Origin: Tubulanus polymorphus | Taxonomy: Eukaryota; Nemertea; Palaeonemertea; Tubulaniformes; Tubulanidae | NCBI RefSeq assembly: GCF_964204645.1 | Contig: NC_134028.1 | Span: 9,651,001-9,715,000, forward strand | Direction of reading: 5' to 3' | DNA length: 64,000 bases | Shown: positions 45,110-58,400 of the stretch, one piece after another | Layout: each line of letters opens with the position of its first letter | Numbering within the stretch: position 1 is the stretch's first letter | Program-made: the position numbers and the translations under genes | The notes under the pieces: generated by a model | Told to the model about the DNA's origin: nothing | Database searches by the model: none | The model's input: the letters and a program-made list of their open reading frames with translations, nothing else

Positions 45110-45239
45110 ACCGTAGGGAACCAGTAACAATGACCGGTATTCAGGCTAGATTGCAGGTAGTGTTGTACAACATCAAATGCGGCAATAGGCCTAATGGACA
45201 TTTCATGACGTTGTCGATGATTGAATGATAAAACTATCC

Positions 45240-45300
45240 TCCCCTGGCAGGGATTCGAACCTGATGGCATCGCTAGACTCAGCCACGCTGTCTGTCGTAC
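45240..45300 (-). repeat. tRNA-like SINE head
   Basis: On the minus strand GCGTGGCTGAGTCTAGCG (A-box-like) is followed by CAGGTTCGAATCCCTG (B box) and a short T run. The arms do not give a full tRNA, so SINE-like is preferred. Confidence 0.4.
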
Positions 45301-45640
45301 ATGCTGTCCGTGCAACGTTTTGATCTGTTATGTAGGTGGCGCCACGTTACAGGGTGCAAAAGTCGTTTTTCTGCATTACACAAGCTTATGCTAAGTTACA
45401 GGCGCAGATTCACATGGTAGCACCGTAGACGCATGCAACCGTCGTGAAAATCTCGTGCCCTTTTTTTTCATGCCCTAAGTAGAAAAGGGCACGTTACACA
45501 AAGAGGGCACAAAGACAAGGTAGATAATTTTGAAAACAAAAAGTACATAATTCTTCAAGATTTTGTCTTTATTACCCGGAAACTACATGTCATTGCAGTT
45601 AATTTGCTAAAAAGCGCTTGGCGTCAGGACTTAAATTGTT

Positions 45641-46900
45641 AGCCCACTTGGGACTTTAGTCCCAGCCGACTATTGCGTTCACTTTTGTCCGTCGTCCGTC
45701 CGTCCGTAGACGGAATCCAGTTATTTTGGGAATTTTTGAAGACGCTTCAAGGTAATGTCTTGATATTTGGTTTATACATGTATCTACCCTAGACACATCT
45801 TCAGCCCAAAAACTAGCCCAGTCAGATTCAAGATGGCTGACTGGCAGCCATTGTTGTTTGCCAAAATCAGCACTTTTTACACATTTTCGAAGTTTTCGAG
45901 GGAAATTTTGAAGACGCTTTGATCAATTACCTTGATCTTTCGTTTATATTTAGAATCTACCTAGGGCCCATCACCATAAGAAAAATTGGGTCGATCTGAC
46001 TCAAGATGGCCGTCCTATGACCTTTTTAGTGCCCTAAAATGTCAATTTTGGCCAGAATTCTTGGTCCTGTAGCTTCCTACTAGTTTGCCATTTCTCATTG
46101 CAATTTGTGATGGGTATTCTTTGGAAAGGGATGTTTTATACCTGAGACAGGTATTTTTGATCGGCCAATTATGACGCAATTAGCGGCCATCTTGGTGTCA
46201 TATCAGTACTCATTCGTAGGTGGGAAAAAGTTTTTCCACAATAAATTGATACCTAAGCATATTGTGTTACTATATATTCAATTGGAAAGTTAGCCCATAA
46301 CGTGTTCTATGTTTTGGGTGAGTTTCAAGGTCATTGGTTTTTGTATGTAGCCACCAGGGGGCGTTGAATAATACAATAACTTAGTATTTCTATATTATAT
46401 TTGTACCTATGCATATTTTGTTACCACAATCAATTGCAAAGTTGAAGCTCATGACATCTTCCATGATTTTGGTGAGTTTTAAGGACATAAGTTATTCTAT
46501 ATGGTCACCAGGGGGCGTTGAATAGTGGAATAACTTAGTATTTCCTTATTAGATTGGTACCTAGGCATATTTTGTTACCATGATCAATTGCAAAGTTGTA
46601 GTTTATGACATCGTCTATGATTGTGAGTTTTTAAGGACATTAGATATTCCATATAGTCACAGGGGGCGTTGAATAGTAGAATAGCTTAGTATTTCCTTAT
46701 TAGATTGGTACCTAGGCATATTTTGTTACCATGATCAATTGCAAAGTTGTATTTCATGACATGTACTACATTTGTGGTGAGTTTTAAGGTCATTGGGTTT
46801 TGCATATGGTCACCAGGGAGCGTTGAATAGTAGAATAACTTAGTATTTCCATATTAAATTGGTAACGAGGCATATTTTGAATAACCATAACCGAGGCATA
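45641..46900 (+). mobile_element. Non-autonomous repeat with 154-bp tandem core, copy 1 (3' truncated)
   Basis: It begins AGCCCACTTGGGACTTTAG. After about 560 bp it enters tandem units marked by CACCAGGGGGCGTTGAATA at 46352, 46506, about 46658 and 46811. The right end differs from copy 2, so it is truncated or rearranged. No protein coding seen. Confidence 0.7.
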
Positions 46901-48035
46901 TCTGGAACTTTCACAGTCGCTTAAATATGAAACATAGAAGGTTGAGTTCATATATGGTGAATTTTTGTTATTTGGTTAATTAAATATTGCCGAAATAAAA
47001 AAATTGTAACTCAAAAGTAGCGCCACCCCTGTCTAGAAGTAAAACTGTATTAGTCCGCGCTTAAAATAGTGCCACGCATACATTTTTGAAATAGCACTTT
47101 GCATAGGCCTATTCCATGATTTAGTTGTTTATTTCCGTATTGTCGTTTATTGCCCGAAATTTCCGTATTTTCTTGGTGTGTGTGTCAGCGGATTAATTGA
47201 ATGTTTACACATTGGTGATGTGGACTCGGCGAGTACACGTGCTACATCGATTCAACATTAGCCTGCTGTTGAATCGATACTCGTACGTCGAGCAACTCTA
47301 AAAACTATCTTACTATTACTTGTAAAATGATTTATGGTCAAAATTCTTTTGGACTTTCGCGTCAGCGATCGGTTTTTAGAGCCCGATTATGTGTATCTAG
47401 TTTGCGGCACAGTGATGAGAGCGCCCGTCGATAACATTAGTGACAGTCCCGTAGGCAATATCGCCTTAAATATACGCGGCGATCACCGTGTATGTATCAG
47501 TAATAGATAATGCGCGTTACGGAGCGGGTCGCGCATAGGCTACAATCCACACGCTCGTTTTATCAAAAAGGTCTTGAATTAGCAGAGGAAATATTATTCA
47601 CGATAACTTTTACTATAAAAAATTCCTTTTGTGAAACCATTAAAACCTTTAAGTCGGTAACTTAATTTCATCAGTAACTAGTTTTAATATCGACTGTAGC
47701 CGGATTAGTTTCACGTTCGGATATTTTCACAAATATCCCATCCGATTATAAAAGCTTTAACCACCAACGATTAGGTAACTACTCGTCAGTAACCGGCCTA
47801 CACCCTCATCGTAGTTGTTTTGTATCATTCTCCTTGATCTATCAAACATTTGTCAAGTCAAAGATTCCCATAATCAATCTTAAAGATATCATGTAAGAAT
47901 TCTAATAAGACTGCTGGTAAATATTCATTCTGTTCCACTTGGTCGATCGTTTGACTAGCTCCAGGGCCTAAGGGTACAGTTAGCAGTTGGCTTATGGTTC
48001 AGTCTGTGAACAGCTTCAAATAACTGTGTTAACAG
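46901..48035. other. Intergenic with a 12-bp perfect inverted repeat and CpG-rich patch
   Basis: ATCGATTCAACA and TGTTGAATCGAT flank nine bases at 47246-47278. A CpG-rich block at 47340-47560 shares GTGTATGTATCAGT and ATATCGCCTTA with 58135-58200 in a MARF1 intron, so part of it is repeated. Confidence 0.4.
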
Positions 48036-48134
48036 ATGAATGTGAAGCTTCTACCCCATGGACTGCATGGTCATTGGCCTATGTCATGGGTTCTTGGCGA
48101 TTGTGCCGAGAGCAGACTGTATCCGGTGGTCATG
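48036..48134 (+). CDS. Candidate upstream exon, possibly MARF1 5' part
   Basis: A stretch after GTTAACAG and ending in a perfect donor CATG|GTAAGT. In one frame it starts with ATG (MNVKLLPHGLHGHWPMSWVL). In the next frame its single leftover base fits the phase of the first certain MARF1 exon at 52475. No family similarity is recognised, so it may be coding, UTR or chance. Confidence 0.3.
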
Positions 48135-50149
48135 GTAAGTATAACTTTGATTAAACATGCACCGATGGCTAAAATGATACCTATGATATATGTAAGGCAA
48201 TATCAATCCATACCGACAACGATTTTGTTGATCGAGCTGACAATATTTCGAGCCTCGGTACCTTTTTCCCTCTAGTTTTCAAACTTGCAGGGATGCTAAC
48301 TGCTCCGTTTTGCCTTAAATCTCTGTAATACCTTAAACTTGCATTATATGTTCAACTCTTTGTCTATCAGTGGAACTTCGTTTGGACCTGACTTGCAAAT
48401 GTGTTTGAAAGGCATTACAGTGTGTAAGCCTTAGCAACCAACCTAACTCGTCTTCACCCTGAGTGCCACTTTTAATTTCTATTCTCTGTCGTCGTCCTAT
48501 TAAAAAGTTTCTTTCTAATTATAAGTTGTGCTACCGTCGACAGTGATCCCTGGATCCACCCATGGGTAAATCGATGATAAATGAAAACACAAACAAATTA
48601 ATGCTGATTTATAATTTATTTCTGAATGCAAATTCCTTACTAAACAAATTGATGCATAATATTCACAGATCAAAATGTTGCACGGAGAGCATGTGTGAGA
48701 GACAATAGACCTGATTTCCCTACATTGCATTGTATCGTAGTGTATTTTTAAGTTTTACTTCTTAAGTGGCCGTGGTGTCCCTGGACCTCTAGTTATTCAT
48801 CATTCATTGAGTTTGATAAGTTAAGGATAGATTTCAATTCAATCTCAGTAGAAACCCTCAATTGCCACTGCAAACTATCCTCATTAAGCTTACTCACTAA
48901 AAGTGCTAATTTACTAAACTATGCAATTGTATTTTAAGATGATTGTCTATGGTAATGGTTGTTGTCGTGAATTCGATTCATGAATTGAAAGAGACATGTC
49001 GAGCAGTACGGTGTCAGGTAATTATTACCATTCGCAAATAATGAATATTTTTTTTCTATCAATAAATTTCATTTTAGATAAGCTTTGTGAAGTTATATAG
49101 GCCTAATACGTAGATGTATGTGAAAATATTTAGATAAGGATGAATATGGTTGCGTGGGACCGAAGAACTAGATCTGGTTTATAAGTAATCTAGTTTAACC
49201 CATTAGCACTCAAGCCGGCCTGCCTATTTCTCTTCAAGCCACCCGAAGCCGCCCTGACACTTTTTTCGTATACTGCGCGAAAAAAACGGTATTAGTGGGA
49301 TTCGAACCCAATAGCTTATGATAAACTAGACACCTAAGTCCTTGAAATACCGAACATAAACAACATCCTCCCATTTCAATTTCTCGAGTATTCCGAGTTT
49401 GAACGTGACACATCTGAGCGCTCACTTCAAATCCAAGTAAGTTCGGATGCATTTCAGGGGGCCAAAAGCGCATGATTTTGGTGGCCCACCTCATCAAATC
49501 TTCCATCATATGAAAGCCTTGACTATTTACTAGAAAATAACACCTACTTGTAGTGCATTGAAATAAACAGCAAATGAGCTATTTACAGCTCTATAACAGC
49601 AAATCACGGTATCGTGATGAACTTGGATTTTACCTTGAATTTTCTGAGGAGTAATTGACACTACAGAGTGAAATTCCTGAGTGCTAATGGGTTAAACATC
49701 ATATCTTAACCTGTGATTAACCTGTAAACAATAGGCCTGGATCAGAACAAAATCTGGATTTAAAAGTGCATATTCTGGCAAAGCAGCATTATTTTTGTAA
49801 ACTTGATAAATAAAACAGCCCTCTATAAACAGGAGATATATTTAATGAAACGACAAAAATATTATTGAAATTAGGTTGTGGTCGTATAGGATTTTATGGG
49901 TTCATTTTAGGAGGATCAGAGATAGAGGTCTAAGGTTAAGTGCTTTGAAAAATTTAGTGGTTGGCAATGAGTCTTGATGCTCTAGTAAAGTACTAGGAAA
50001 ATACTCTGCTAGAAATACTCTGCTAGCCCCGATTCGAATTCTGAATTTGCCGCTCCATTTTCTCCACTACTCTCTTTCCTCGTTCCCGAGTCGTGCACCT
50101 CAGTGCATTAGGCATTCAGAATGAATTGAAAGCATAGTAACATACCGGT
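48135..50149. other. Repeat-rich non-coding DNA left of the MARF1 domain exons
   Basis: It contains single ends of two repeat families: GTGATCCCTGGATCCACCC near 48541, and the CCGTGGTGTCCCTGGACCTC end of the 154-bp-core family near 48768-48792. A tRNA-like unit lies at 49287-49351. No convincing exon is recognised. Confidence 0.4.
49287..49351 (-). repeat. tRNA-like pol III unit with T-run terminator
   Basis: On the minus strand GGTATTT pairs with TAATACC (6 of 7), a T-arm GGGTTCGAATCCC is perfect, and the unit is followed directly by a T run. At 65 bases it is short: the anticodon region collapses to a hairpin (AGTTTATCATAAGCT). Probably a degenerate tRNA or SINE head. Confidence 0.4.
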
Positions 50150-50460
50150 AAATTAAATATAAGGTGTTGCTAATCATGCTTAAATATGTACATGGTATAG
50201 CACCGGCATATTTGTGTGATCTGATAAAGAGACCCAACCCTGGACGTGTCACGAGATCTGCAGCATCAACCCTTTCAGTGAGACGTACCACTACGCAAAT
50301 TGGTGATCGTAGTTTTCTGTTGCACGGCTCAAACTTTAAAACTCAATGCCATCTTATTTACGAAACATGACTCACTTGACCAATCAGCAGTCGAGTCTTG
50401 GCTATTTCAGTTGGAGAACTAGCGCTTTGAATTTTTTATGGAAAGGCACTATATTAAAGA
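50150..50460 (+). pseudogene. LINE 3' end fragment
   Basis: The frame LKYVHGIAPAYLCDLIKRP, followed by RSAASTLSVRRT and IGDRSFLLHG, is the typical C-terminal end of CR1/Jockey-like reverse transcriptase ORFs. A 3' tail with GGCACTATATTAAAGAGC follows near 50444. Confidence 0.6.
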
Positions 50461-50977
50461 GCAAATGCCATCAAAATAGAATATTGTGTAAAATTCATTT
50501 TCAAATGTGATGTATTCACAAATATTTTTGGAACTGGTTTGAATTTTAGTTCAGCCATTACTGAGGAATAGGCCTATGACTTTTAGATCGGCAATTTCAG
50601 CATGTGCTCACTGTTATTGCTTATGTTAGCAGGTGCATGTTTTTAATGTCATTTCTGACAAACGCTCGCGGCTTCCAGTCATTTCACTAGACATTTCATG
50701 CAGTATTTTTTCGTTTTGGGGGTAATTTGAAATAATAAAGTCTTACCATTGTATAGTGTTGCTACCGTTGTATATGACATGATATTCGTATATAAGGTAA
50801 TGAATTCATTCGCTGTAGGTCAGTGAATACGGTGAGCAAATTGTGTTTATTTTATCGATTATGTTGATTGCCATAGTTGACATCATAAGTAGCGCCACCG
50901 CAGGTTGAATATAAACTATGCGCACGGAGTGAAGGATAAATAAATGGCTAATTTATGGCTAATTCGAGTTACTTTTT

Positions 50978-52233
50978 AGCCCACTTGGGACTTTAGTCCC
51001 AGCGGGCTATTGCGTTCACTTTTCGTCCGTCGTCCGTCCGTAGACGGAATCCAGTTATTTTGGGAAGTTTTGAAGATGCTTCAAGGTAACGTCTTGATAT
51101 TTGGGTTACACATGTATCTACCCTAGACACAGTCTTCAGCCCAAAAACTGGCCCTGTCAGAATCAAGATGGCCGACTGGCAGCCATTGTTGTTCGCCAAA
51201 ATCAGCACTTTTTACACATTTTTGAACTTTTTGAGGGAAATTTTGAAGACGCTTTGATCAATTACCTTGATCTTTCGGATATATGTGAATCCCCCCAGGG
51301 CCCATCAACATAAAAAAAATTGGGTCGGTCGGACTCAAGATGGCCGTCCTATAACCTTTTTAGTGCCCAAAAATGTTAATTTTGGCCCGAATTCTGAGTC
51401 CTGTAGCTTCCTACTGGTTTGCCATTTCTCATTACAATTTGTGATGGGTGTTCTTTGGAAAGGGATATTTTATACCTGAGACAGGTATTTTTCATCAGCC
51501 AATTATGACGCAATTGGCGGCCATCTTGGTGTCACCAGTACTCATTCGTAAGTGGGAAAAAGTTTTTCCACATTATATTGATACCTAAGCGTATTTTGCT
51601 ACCACAATCAATTAGAAAGTTGTAGCTCATATCGTGTTCTATGATTGTGGTGAGTTTCAAGGTCATTGGATTTTGAATATGGCCACCAGGGGGCGTTGAA
51701 TAATGCAATATCTGAGCATTTCTTTATTACATTCGTACCTATGAATATTTTGTAACCACAATCAATTGGAAAGTTGTAGCTCATGACATCATCTATGATT
51801 GTTGCGAGTTTTAAGGACATAAGTTTTTCTATATGGTCACCAGGGGGCGTTGAATAGTAGAATAACTTAGTATTTCCTTATTATATTGGTACCTAGGCAT
51901 ATTTTGTTACCATAATCAATTGCAAAGTTGTAGTTCATGACATGTTCTATGATTGTGGTGAGTTTCGAGGTCATTGGGTTTTGAATATGGTCACCAGGGG
52001 GCGTTGAATAGTAGAATGACTTAGTATTTCCATATTAAATTGGTAACGAGGCATATTTTGTTATCACAATCAATTACAAAATCGTAGCTGCTGACATGTT
52101 CTATGATTGTGGTGAGTTTTAAGGTCATTGGTTTTTGTAAATGGTCACCAGGGGGCTTTGAATATTGAAATTGTTAGATTGTTGAGCATTTGAAACCACT
52201 TCCCAAGTGGGCATGGTGTCCCTGGACCCCTAG
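50978..52233 (+). mobile_element. Non-autonomous repeat with 154-bp tandem core, copy 2 (complete)
   Basis: Starts AGCCCACTTGGGACTTTAG and ends CCCAAGTGGGCATGGTGTCC...CCCTAG, giving 11-bp terminal inverted repeats GCCCACTTGGG/CCCAAGTGGGC. The core marker CACCAGGGGGC lies at 51684, 51838, 51992 and 52146, exactly 154 bp apart. The 5' half is very similar to copy 1 and to 63696 onward. No ORF of note, so it must depend on enzymes elsewhere. Confidence 0.75.
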
Positions 52234-52350
52234 TTTCGATAAGTGAGATCTCAGGTTGTTATATATATACTTTAGTTTCTTCTGGTTAAGAAATCGCGGA
52301 AAGTACAATTTTGATGGCATTTTCCCTTTTAAAACTGTTTATTTTTATCA

Positions 52351-52374
52351 TTATTATTATTATTATTATTATTA
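52351..52374. repeat. ATT microsatellite
   Basis: About seven ATT units upstream of the first certain MARF1 exon. Confidence 0.7.
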
Positions 52375-52474
52375 ATTCAGATAATGTCTAGTCGACACAA
52401 CATCCACTTCTGATGAAAAAAGGTTTCTGGCATCTCAGACTGGTAATAGATTTTCATCGATTTTTTTCTTCCAG

Positions 52475-55400
52475 AAGGAACAGTGCTGCCACCAATAGGT
52501 GTATTTTGGGATATCGAGAATTGTAATGTACCGCGAGGGAAGTCGGCGTTGAATGTCGTCAACCGAATTCGAGAATTATTTTTCGCCGGATTCCGCGAAG
52601 TCGAGTTTCTCTGCGTTTGCGATATCAGTAAAGAAAATCGTGACGTTATCGAAGAATTGAACAACGCTCAGGTAAATATCTGCAATACCTCCCAAACAAT
52701 GAAAAACTCAAAAAAAAAGCGTACCAGTAGTTTTAAGCGCAATAAGAGTTCACTTTTCGTTTGTCATCCGCCTATTCATAGATGGAATTTAGTTAATCTG
52801 AGAAGTTTTAGTAGATAATTCAATGAATTGTCTTGATATTTGATTTGTACATGTATCTATCCCCTCGACATATCTACAGTCCCACAATTGGCCAGTTCAG
52901 AATCGAGATGGCCATTGATATCGATATAACATATCTGATAATTTCTTTATGTTTCCGGTTACTGAAATAGAAATTCATGACATTGTTTCACAGTTTATAG
53001 GCAAAACTTCATCTGGATGGGATGAAATCCCTATGTTTATTTTTAAACAGTCTATCGAGCATATTTGCAAACCGTTAATGCATGTAATTAACAATTCATT
53101 TGTTACTGGTATTGTCCCATCGGGTATCAAAATGGCTAGGGTAGTCCCTGTTTATAAATCCGGTGTTATAAATAATGTGTCCAATTACCGCCCCATTTCA
53201 CTTTTACCAGCATTTTCAAAACTTTTTGAAAAAGCTGTTAGCAACAGGTTATCTTCTTTTATTGATAAACACAATATTCTCTCATGTAACCAATTCGGTT
53301 TTCGAAAAGGTCTCTCCACGTCACATGCTTTAATCGCATTTACTAATTACATCACTGAGAATCTAGATAATGGAAAATTTACTGTTAGTATCATGCTTGA
53401 TTTAAAAAAAGCATTTGACACTATTGATCATTCTATATTATTAGACAAGTTGTATAGTTACGGAATTCGAGGTGTTGCTCATTCATGGTTCAAATCCTAC
53501 CTCACTAACCGCTTACAGCAAGTGTCGTTCAAGAACTATTTATCTGATGTCAGTCCCATTCCTATAGGGGTACCTCAGGGTTCCATCTTAGGGCCCTTGC
53601 TATTCATTTTGTTTGTTAATGACATCGTTTATTCTTGTAATTTAAACTTTTTACTATTTGCTGACGATACGACTGCCATTAACTCTCATTCCGATCTGAA
53701 TATACTGCAATCAAATACTAATGTTGAGCTCACTAAACTGTTTAACTGGCTAAACTCCAATAGGCTATCTGCTAATCTGTTGAAAACGAATTATATGCTT
53801 TTCCATAAAAAGATCAATATTCTTGATGATATCGACCTTGTAATGGGTAATGTTTCAATAACTAGAAACAGAGAAACAAAATTCCTTGGTGTAATAATTG
53901 ACGACAGCCTAACATGGAACTCCCACATAAACAAGCTGTGCTCTATTGTTAGCAGAAATATTGGTGTATTAAGAAAAGCACGACGTATTTTTCCTAGATC
54001 CGCGCTCATCAAGTTATTCAACGGTTTCATCCTTCCGTATCTACAGTACTGTAATATCGTCTGGGCATCTAATTATGTAACTAGGTTACGACCCCTTATT
54101 TTGCTTCAAAAACGCGCTATTCGCATTGCTAGTGGGGTAAATTTTCTAGAACACACTACTCCACTGTTCAAAAAGTCGTATCAACTCAAACTTCAAGACA
54201 TCAATGTGTTCCAAAATTCTGTACTGATGTATAAATCTGTCCATGTGTTGCTGCCTGTCAAATTGTCCAATAGTTTAATTCGTATTTCTGATCTTCATTC
54301 CCACAACACCCGTAACTCTAATCAATTTCGTTTACCTTATTACAGAACCAATATCAGGATGTTTTCTCCTAACATTAATTGTATTAGAGTCTGGAATTCT
54401 CTTCCAACTGAACTTCAGCAAGCATCCAACATCGATATATTCAAGCGGAATTTGAAAAGACATATAATAGGATTGTATTAATACTTATCATACTTGTGTT
54501 TAACATCATGTCCATCCATTCCGCCAGGGCATTAGGCTTTTTTTCATTAAAAGTATACCCCCCTTTGGGGTCCCTTTTTGTCCTTTTTCTTTACTACGCT
54601 TTACAGTGTAGAAGTACTTTCTGTAACTTTTCTTTTATGTAATAGTGATGACTGTATTTCTGTATTGTATCTCTTTAGTGAAGAAATAAACTTATTATAT
54701 ATATTATATATATTGATAGCCATTGGTGCTAATCATTGATACTCCTTTGTTCCATACTATTTGTATCAATTGTGATAAGTCCCTGTTGTTTAGAATAGCT
54801 GAATACATTCATTGCCTAATATTACCTATTGTATCAAGAAGTTGAATCAAAGATCCTGTCACGATTACATTCCGCAAAGTGAATTGACAGGCCAGATCCT
54901 TAGTCAATGCAGACTAGTGTAAAGCGTACTTACAAGGTTATTATGCCAATTTAACGACTAATGTTCTACAAGTTAGTCAGCGATACAAGTTTTGAACTTA
55001 AATTTTCATCATGCAACTGGGCCCCATCAACATTAGCCAAAGCTGAAGGTTTATTGTTGATTGTCAGGAGCCAATTGCTCAAAAGTAATCACATTGACAA
55101 CGAAATTTGAATTGTGTTGCTATTGCTACTATACCAGGATAGCAACTCCAGCGGTTGGCTTCAAAAACCGATTTTGAGCAACTGACCCATGCTTATCACT
55201 TTTCCAACAACTCGTAACTTGGTGCGTTGTTTTTGAACGAATGTCTTGCGTTCCACACAGACCTATATTGAATATTATTTTCAGGTAACGGTAGTACATA
55301 TAAATGCTACGAGTAAGAACGCAGCCGACGATAAATTGCGTCAATGTCTACGCCGTTTTTCTGATACGTATACCCCGCCTGCTACTGTTATACTTATATC

Positions 55401-58400
55401 AGGTAAAACAGCAAATGATATGCACCACGGTCAAATACGTTACCAATCTCAAATCTTGAAAATATTAAAGCTTGGGACGCACAGGCAAATTTCATCAATA
55501 CATTATTCACATGACGTATTGAGTTTTGCCAAATTTTGCCTAGTGCGCTAAGGCTGATTGATGTGATACAAATTTTAGTTGCTGATTGCTCAATTTTCCC
55601 AGTGTGTGACCTCCAAATAATTGCGACGAAAAAAAAATTATACTGAACCATGTATTTAAATCATGGTGAATTCGTGGTCACACCAAATTCACTGTGTCAA
55701 CCTTTGTCTCCTGAATTCAGTGTCAGACGAGTTATACAGCGAATGATTTACGAGAAAAATTGACGTCGTCTGTCACAAGCTTAAGTTCTGATACAAGTTC
55801 TGAAGTTCAGATACTATATTTATATTGTTGACTGTTTAGGTGATGTAAATTTCGCGTCGGAACTGTCTGATTTGAGACATCGCCATGGCTTTCGTATCGT
55901 CGTCATACATAATAAGAATGTGCCGGACGCGTTGTTAGCGTGTGCTCATATTCACCATGCGTTTGAGAAACTAGTCACCGATTTACCGGAAAAACAACCC
56001 CGGGTAAGTTATCGCTTGAATGATTTATAATGTACATGTAGGCCCTGTATAATATTTATAACACATTTCACTTAATTCGAATCTTTAGGGACCGTAAAAA
56101 TGTTAAAAATGTGTCCAACCAGAGATATATCTGAGTAGGATGTTAAGTATTAAATATATACTAGCCTATAGTGTCGCAAAAAATATTTAAAAAAAACATC
56201 TGAGTTGCCCGGTTATCCGAGTTGGATGGAGTCTAATGTATGTATATTATTTTATTACTATATTATTGTGTCCTCAAATTTATCTAATTAAACACTTCAC
56301 TAAGGTATGTTTTGATAGTTCTCTATACTGATTCTGGAATTCTCTTCTGGTGCGTTGGTTCGTTTCGACCAGTAGGCCTATATATATATTATTTAGTTAA
56401 TGGTCAGGTGAGCTACAAGACCATTGGTCTTTTATTCTTGTACTGTGCTGAAAATTGCATATGTCGATGCGCGGCATAGTTTTGCAGTTATTTTCTGCGG
56501 AGCTGTGATGATAGCGCCTCGTTTTAGTAACACGTGAAGCTCACCAAAATCAACGAAGCCGTTAATCTTAGATAAACGATATTCTTTTAATAAAAAAAGA
56601 TTTGAACTAAGATTAATCATGCATACACCCGAGATTATCTTGACAAAGAAAACGTTTGTATCGATATGCAGATGAATTTTAAACAATTCTAAGTCGCATT
56701 AACAACACAGGTCGACCAATATTGTGTAGTATACAGTTGAATTCGAACGCTGCATTAGCTACGGCTTACTCGCTACGATCCTGCCTCTGCGGGGGTTCGT
56801 CTTGTTTACCTCTGCCTCTCCTGTGCGCTACTGCTTGACGCTAAGGTTTATGATGAGACAGGTACGTAACAGGGTGGCCGCGATCCACGCGCTTTCTAAT
56901 AGGGCGTGAATTACACTGCATTGCCGTTAGAATGATACTACAAAGGAATGTGGACTGTCGCTTCTGTCCGGCGAAAAATATCGCTCACACGTACATATTG
57001 CTTACGTCGAACTGATCTACTGTAGTTTGAGAATAGATAGAGAATTCATTAGAATGTCGAACTTGTTACTAACCCGACCACACAGAAAGAATCTTTTTAG
57101 TTGTAAAATGTTTATCGGTTCATTTCTTAAACTGCCGGGTCTGCTATTGATTATTGATCATGGTTTAAAAAAGTAATGTACAGGGTAGATAGGTGGCCGG
57201 CTGTGTCAACTTTTAAGCTCAGCAATTAGTGGAGAGACAAGGTATCAATTTTTTAGCCTTAGGTCTTGGCTTTGAATCGTGAAAATCCTGACAGAGTCTG
57301 TATAGAACTTAGAATACTTTCTCATCTCCAAATACAGCTAGATTTGATTTCGGCTTCAGCAACAAAAATATAAATATGACATCTGAGATACCTTTGGTTT
57401 AACGAAACCCTATAATTTATTAGGAGGCTTATAATTTATAGTGATTATATGTATCTCATTTCAAAATCTATTAGGCCTACTTTAGATATGTTATGTATTT
57501 ACCTTCTCTTCCTTGTATAAACAACTGTTTGTCATTTAAAATCTAATTACCTTATACTTTTATAACATGCATTTCCTTTTTTGTCAATTATAAGCTGAAA
57601 GAGCACCTTACTAAACCAATGTATGGTCTAGTATGGTGGATATGATTAACTTCTTCAATTAACTAACTTCTGCGCTGAATCTAACAGTGCCCATGGGCAC
57701 CTTGTTTTGCTTCAGAGTCAAATTGATAACCAAGAACTGTTGAATTGGTTTGGCATCGTTACTGCGGCTTAGGCCTATAACCTTTACATAATGATGCATT
57801 TTTTTACAGAAATCTTCAGTGGGTGCAGTTGAGTTACTGGTTACACAGTTACCAGTAAATCAACCAATTGGTGCTTTACGAAATCGCTTGAAACGTCTAT
57901 CTGATAACTGTGGTGGCAAAGTTATCAGCATTAACAGCCATACATGTTCAGCAATCATTAAATTCCAGAATCTTGATTCTGCTGCAAGGTTAGTTCAATT
58001 TTTCGGAAATTCAAGTCAAGTTGTTTGTTCCCCATGCGGACGGATTTTGGCTCGGGTTAGCGAGTCTATGTCAATGGTCTGGCCAATCGATAATCAGCGT
58101 TCGCGTAGAAAACAGTCGTGTACAGTGGCGTGGTATAAGATATCGCCTTATACCCTCGCGTTCACTGCGTGTATGTATCAGTCAACGCGCGCTATGGTGT
58201 ATATTGCGCGTAACAACAATTTGTCTTGAGTGAAGATGTAAGCTTGCCTGCCTCTAAAAGCAATCCTATTATGAAATTATTAAAAAACATGGCAGTGGAT
58301 AAACTTTATTTCGTCAGTAACTGGCACCGGCCTCAAATTTGCATAGACTTGGTCACTCATAGTTTTATTTGTTTTATATGTCATTCCAGGGATGTATTAA

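Noticed and set aside
58021-58233. Overlapping 70- and 136-codon frames running past the MARF1 exon at 57810-57988
   Set aside because: They read into the intron past a good donor at 57989, and part of the region is a repeat shared with 47340-47560.
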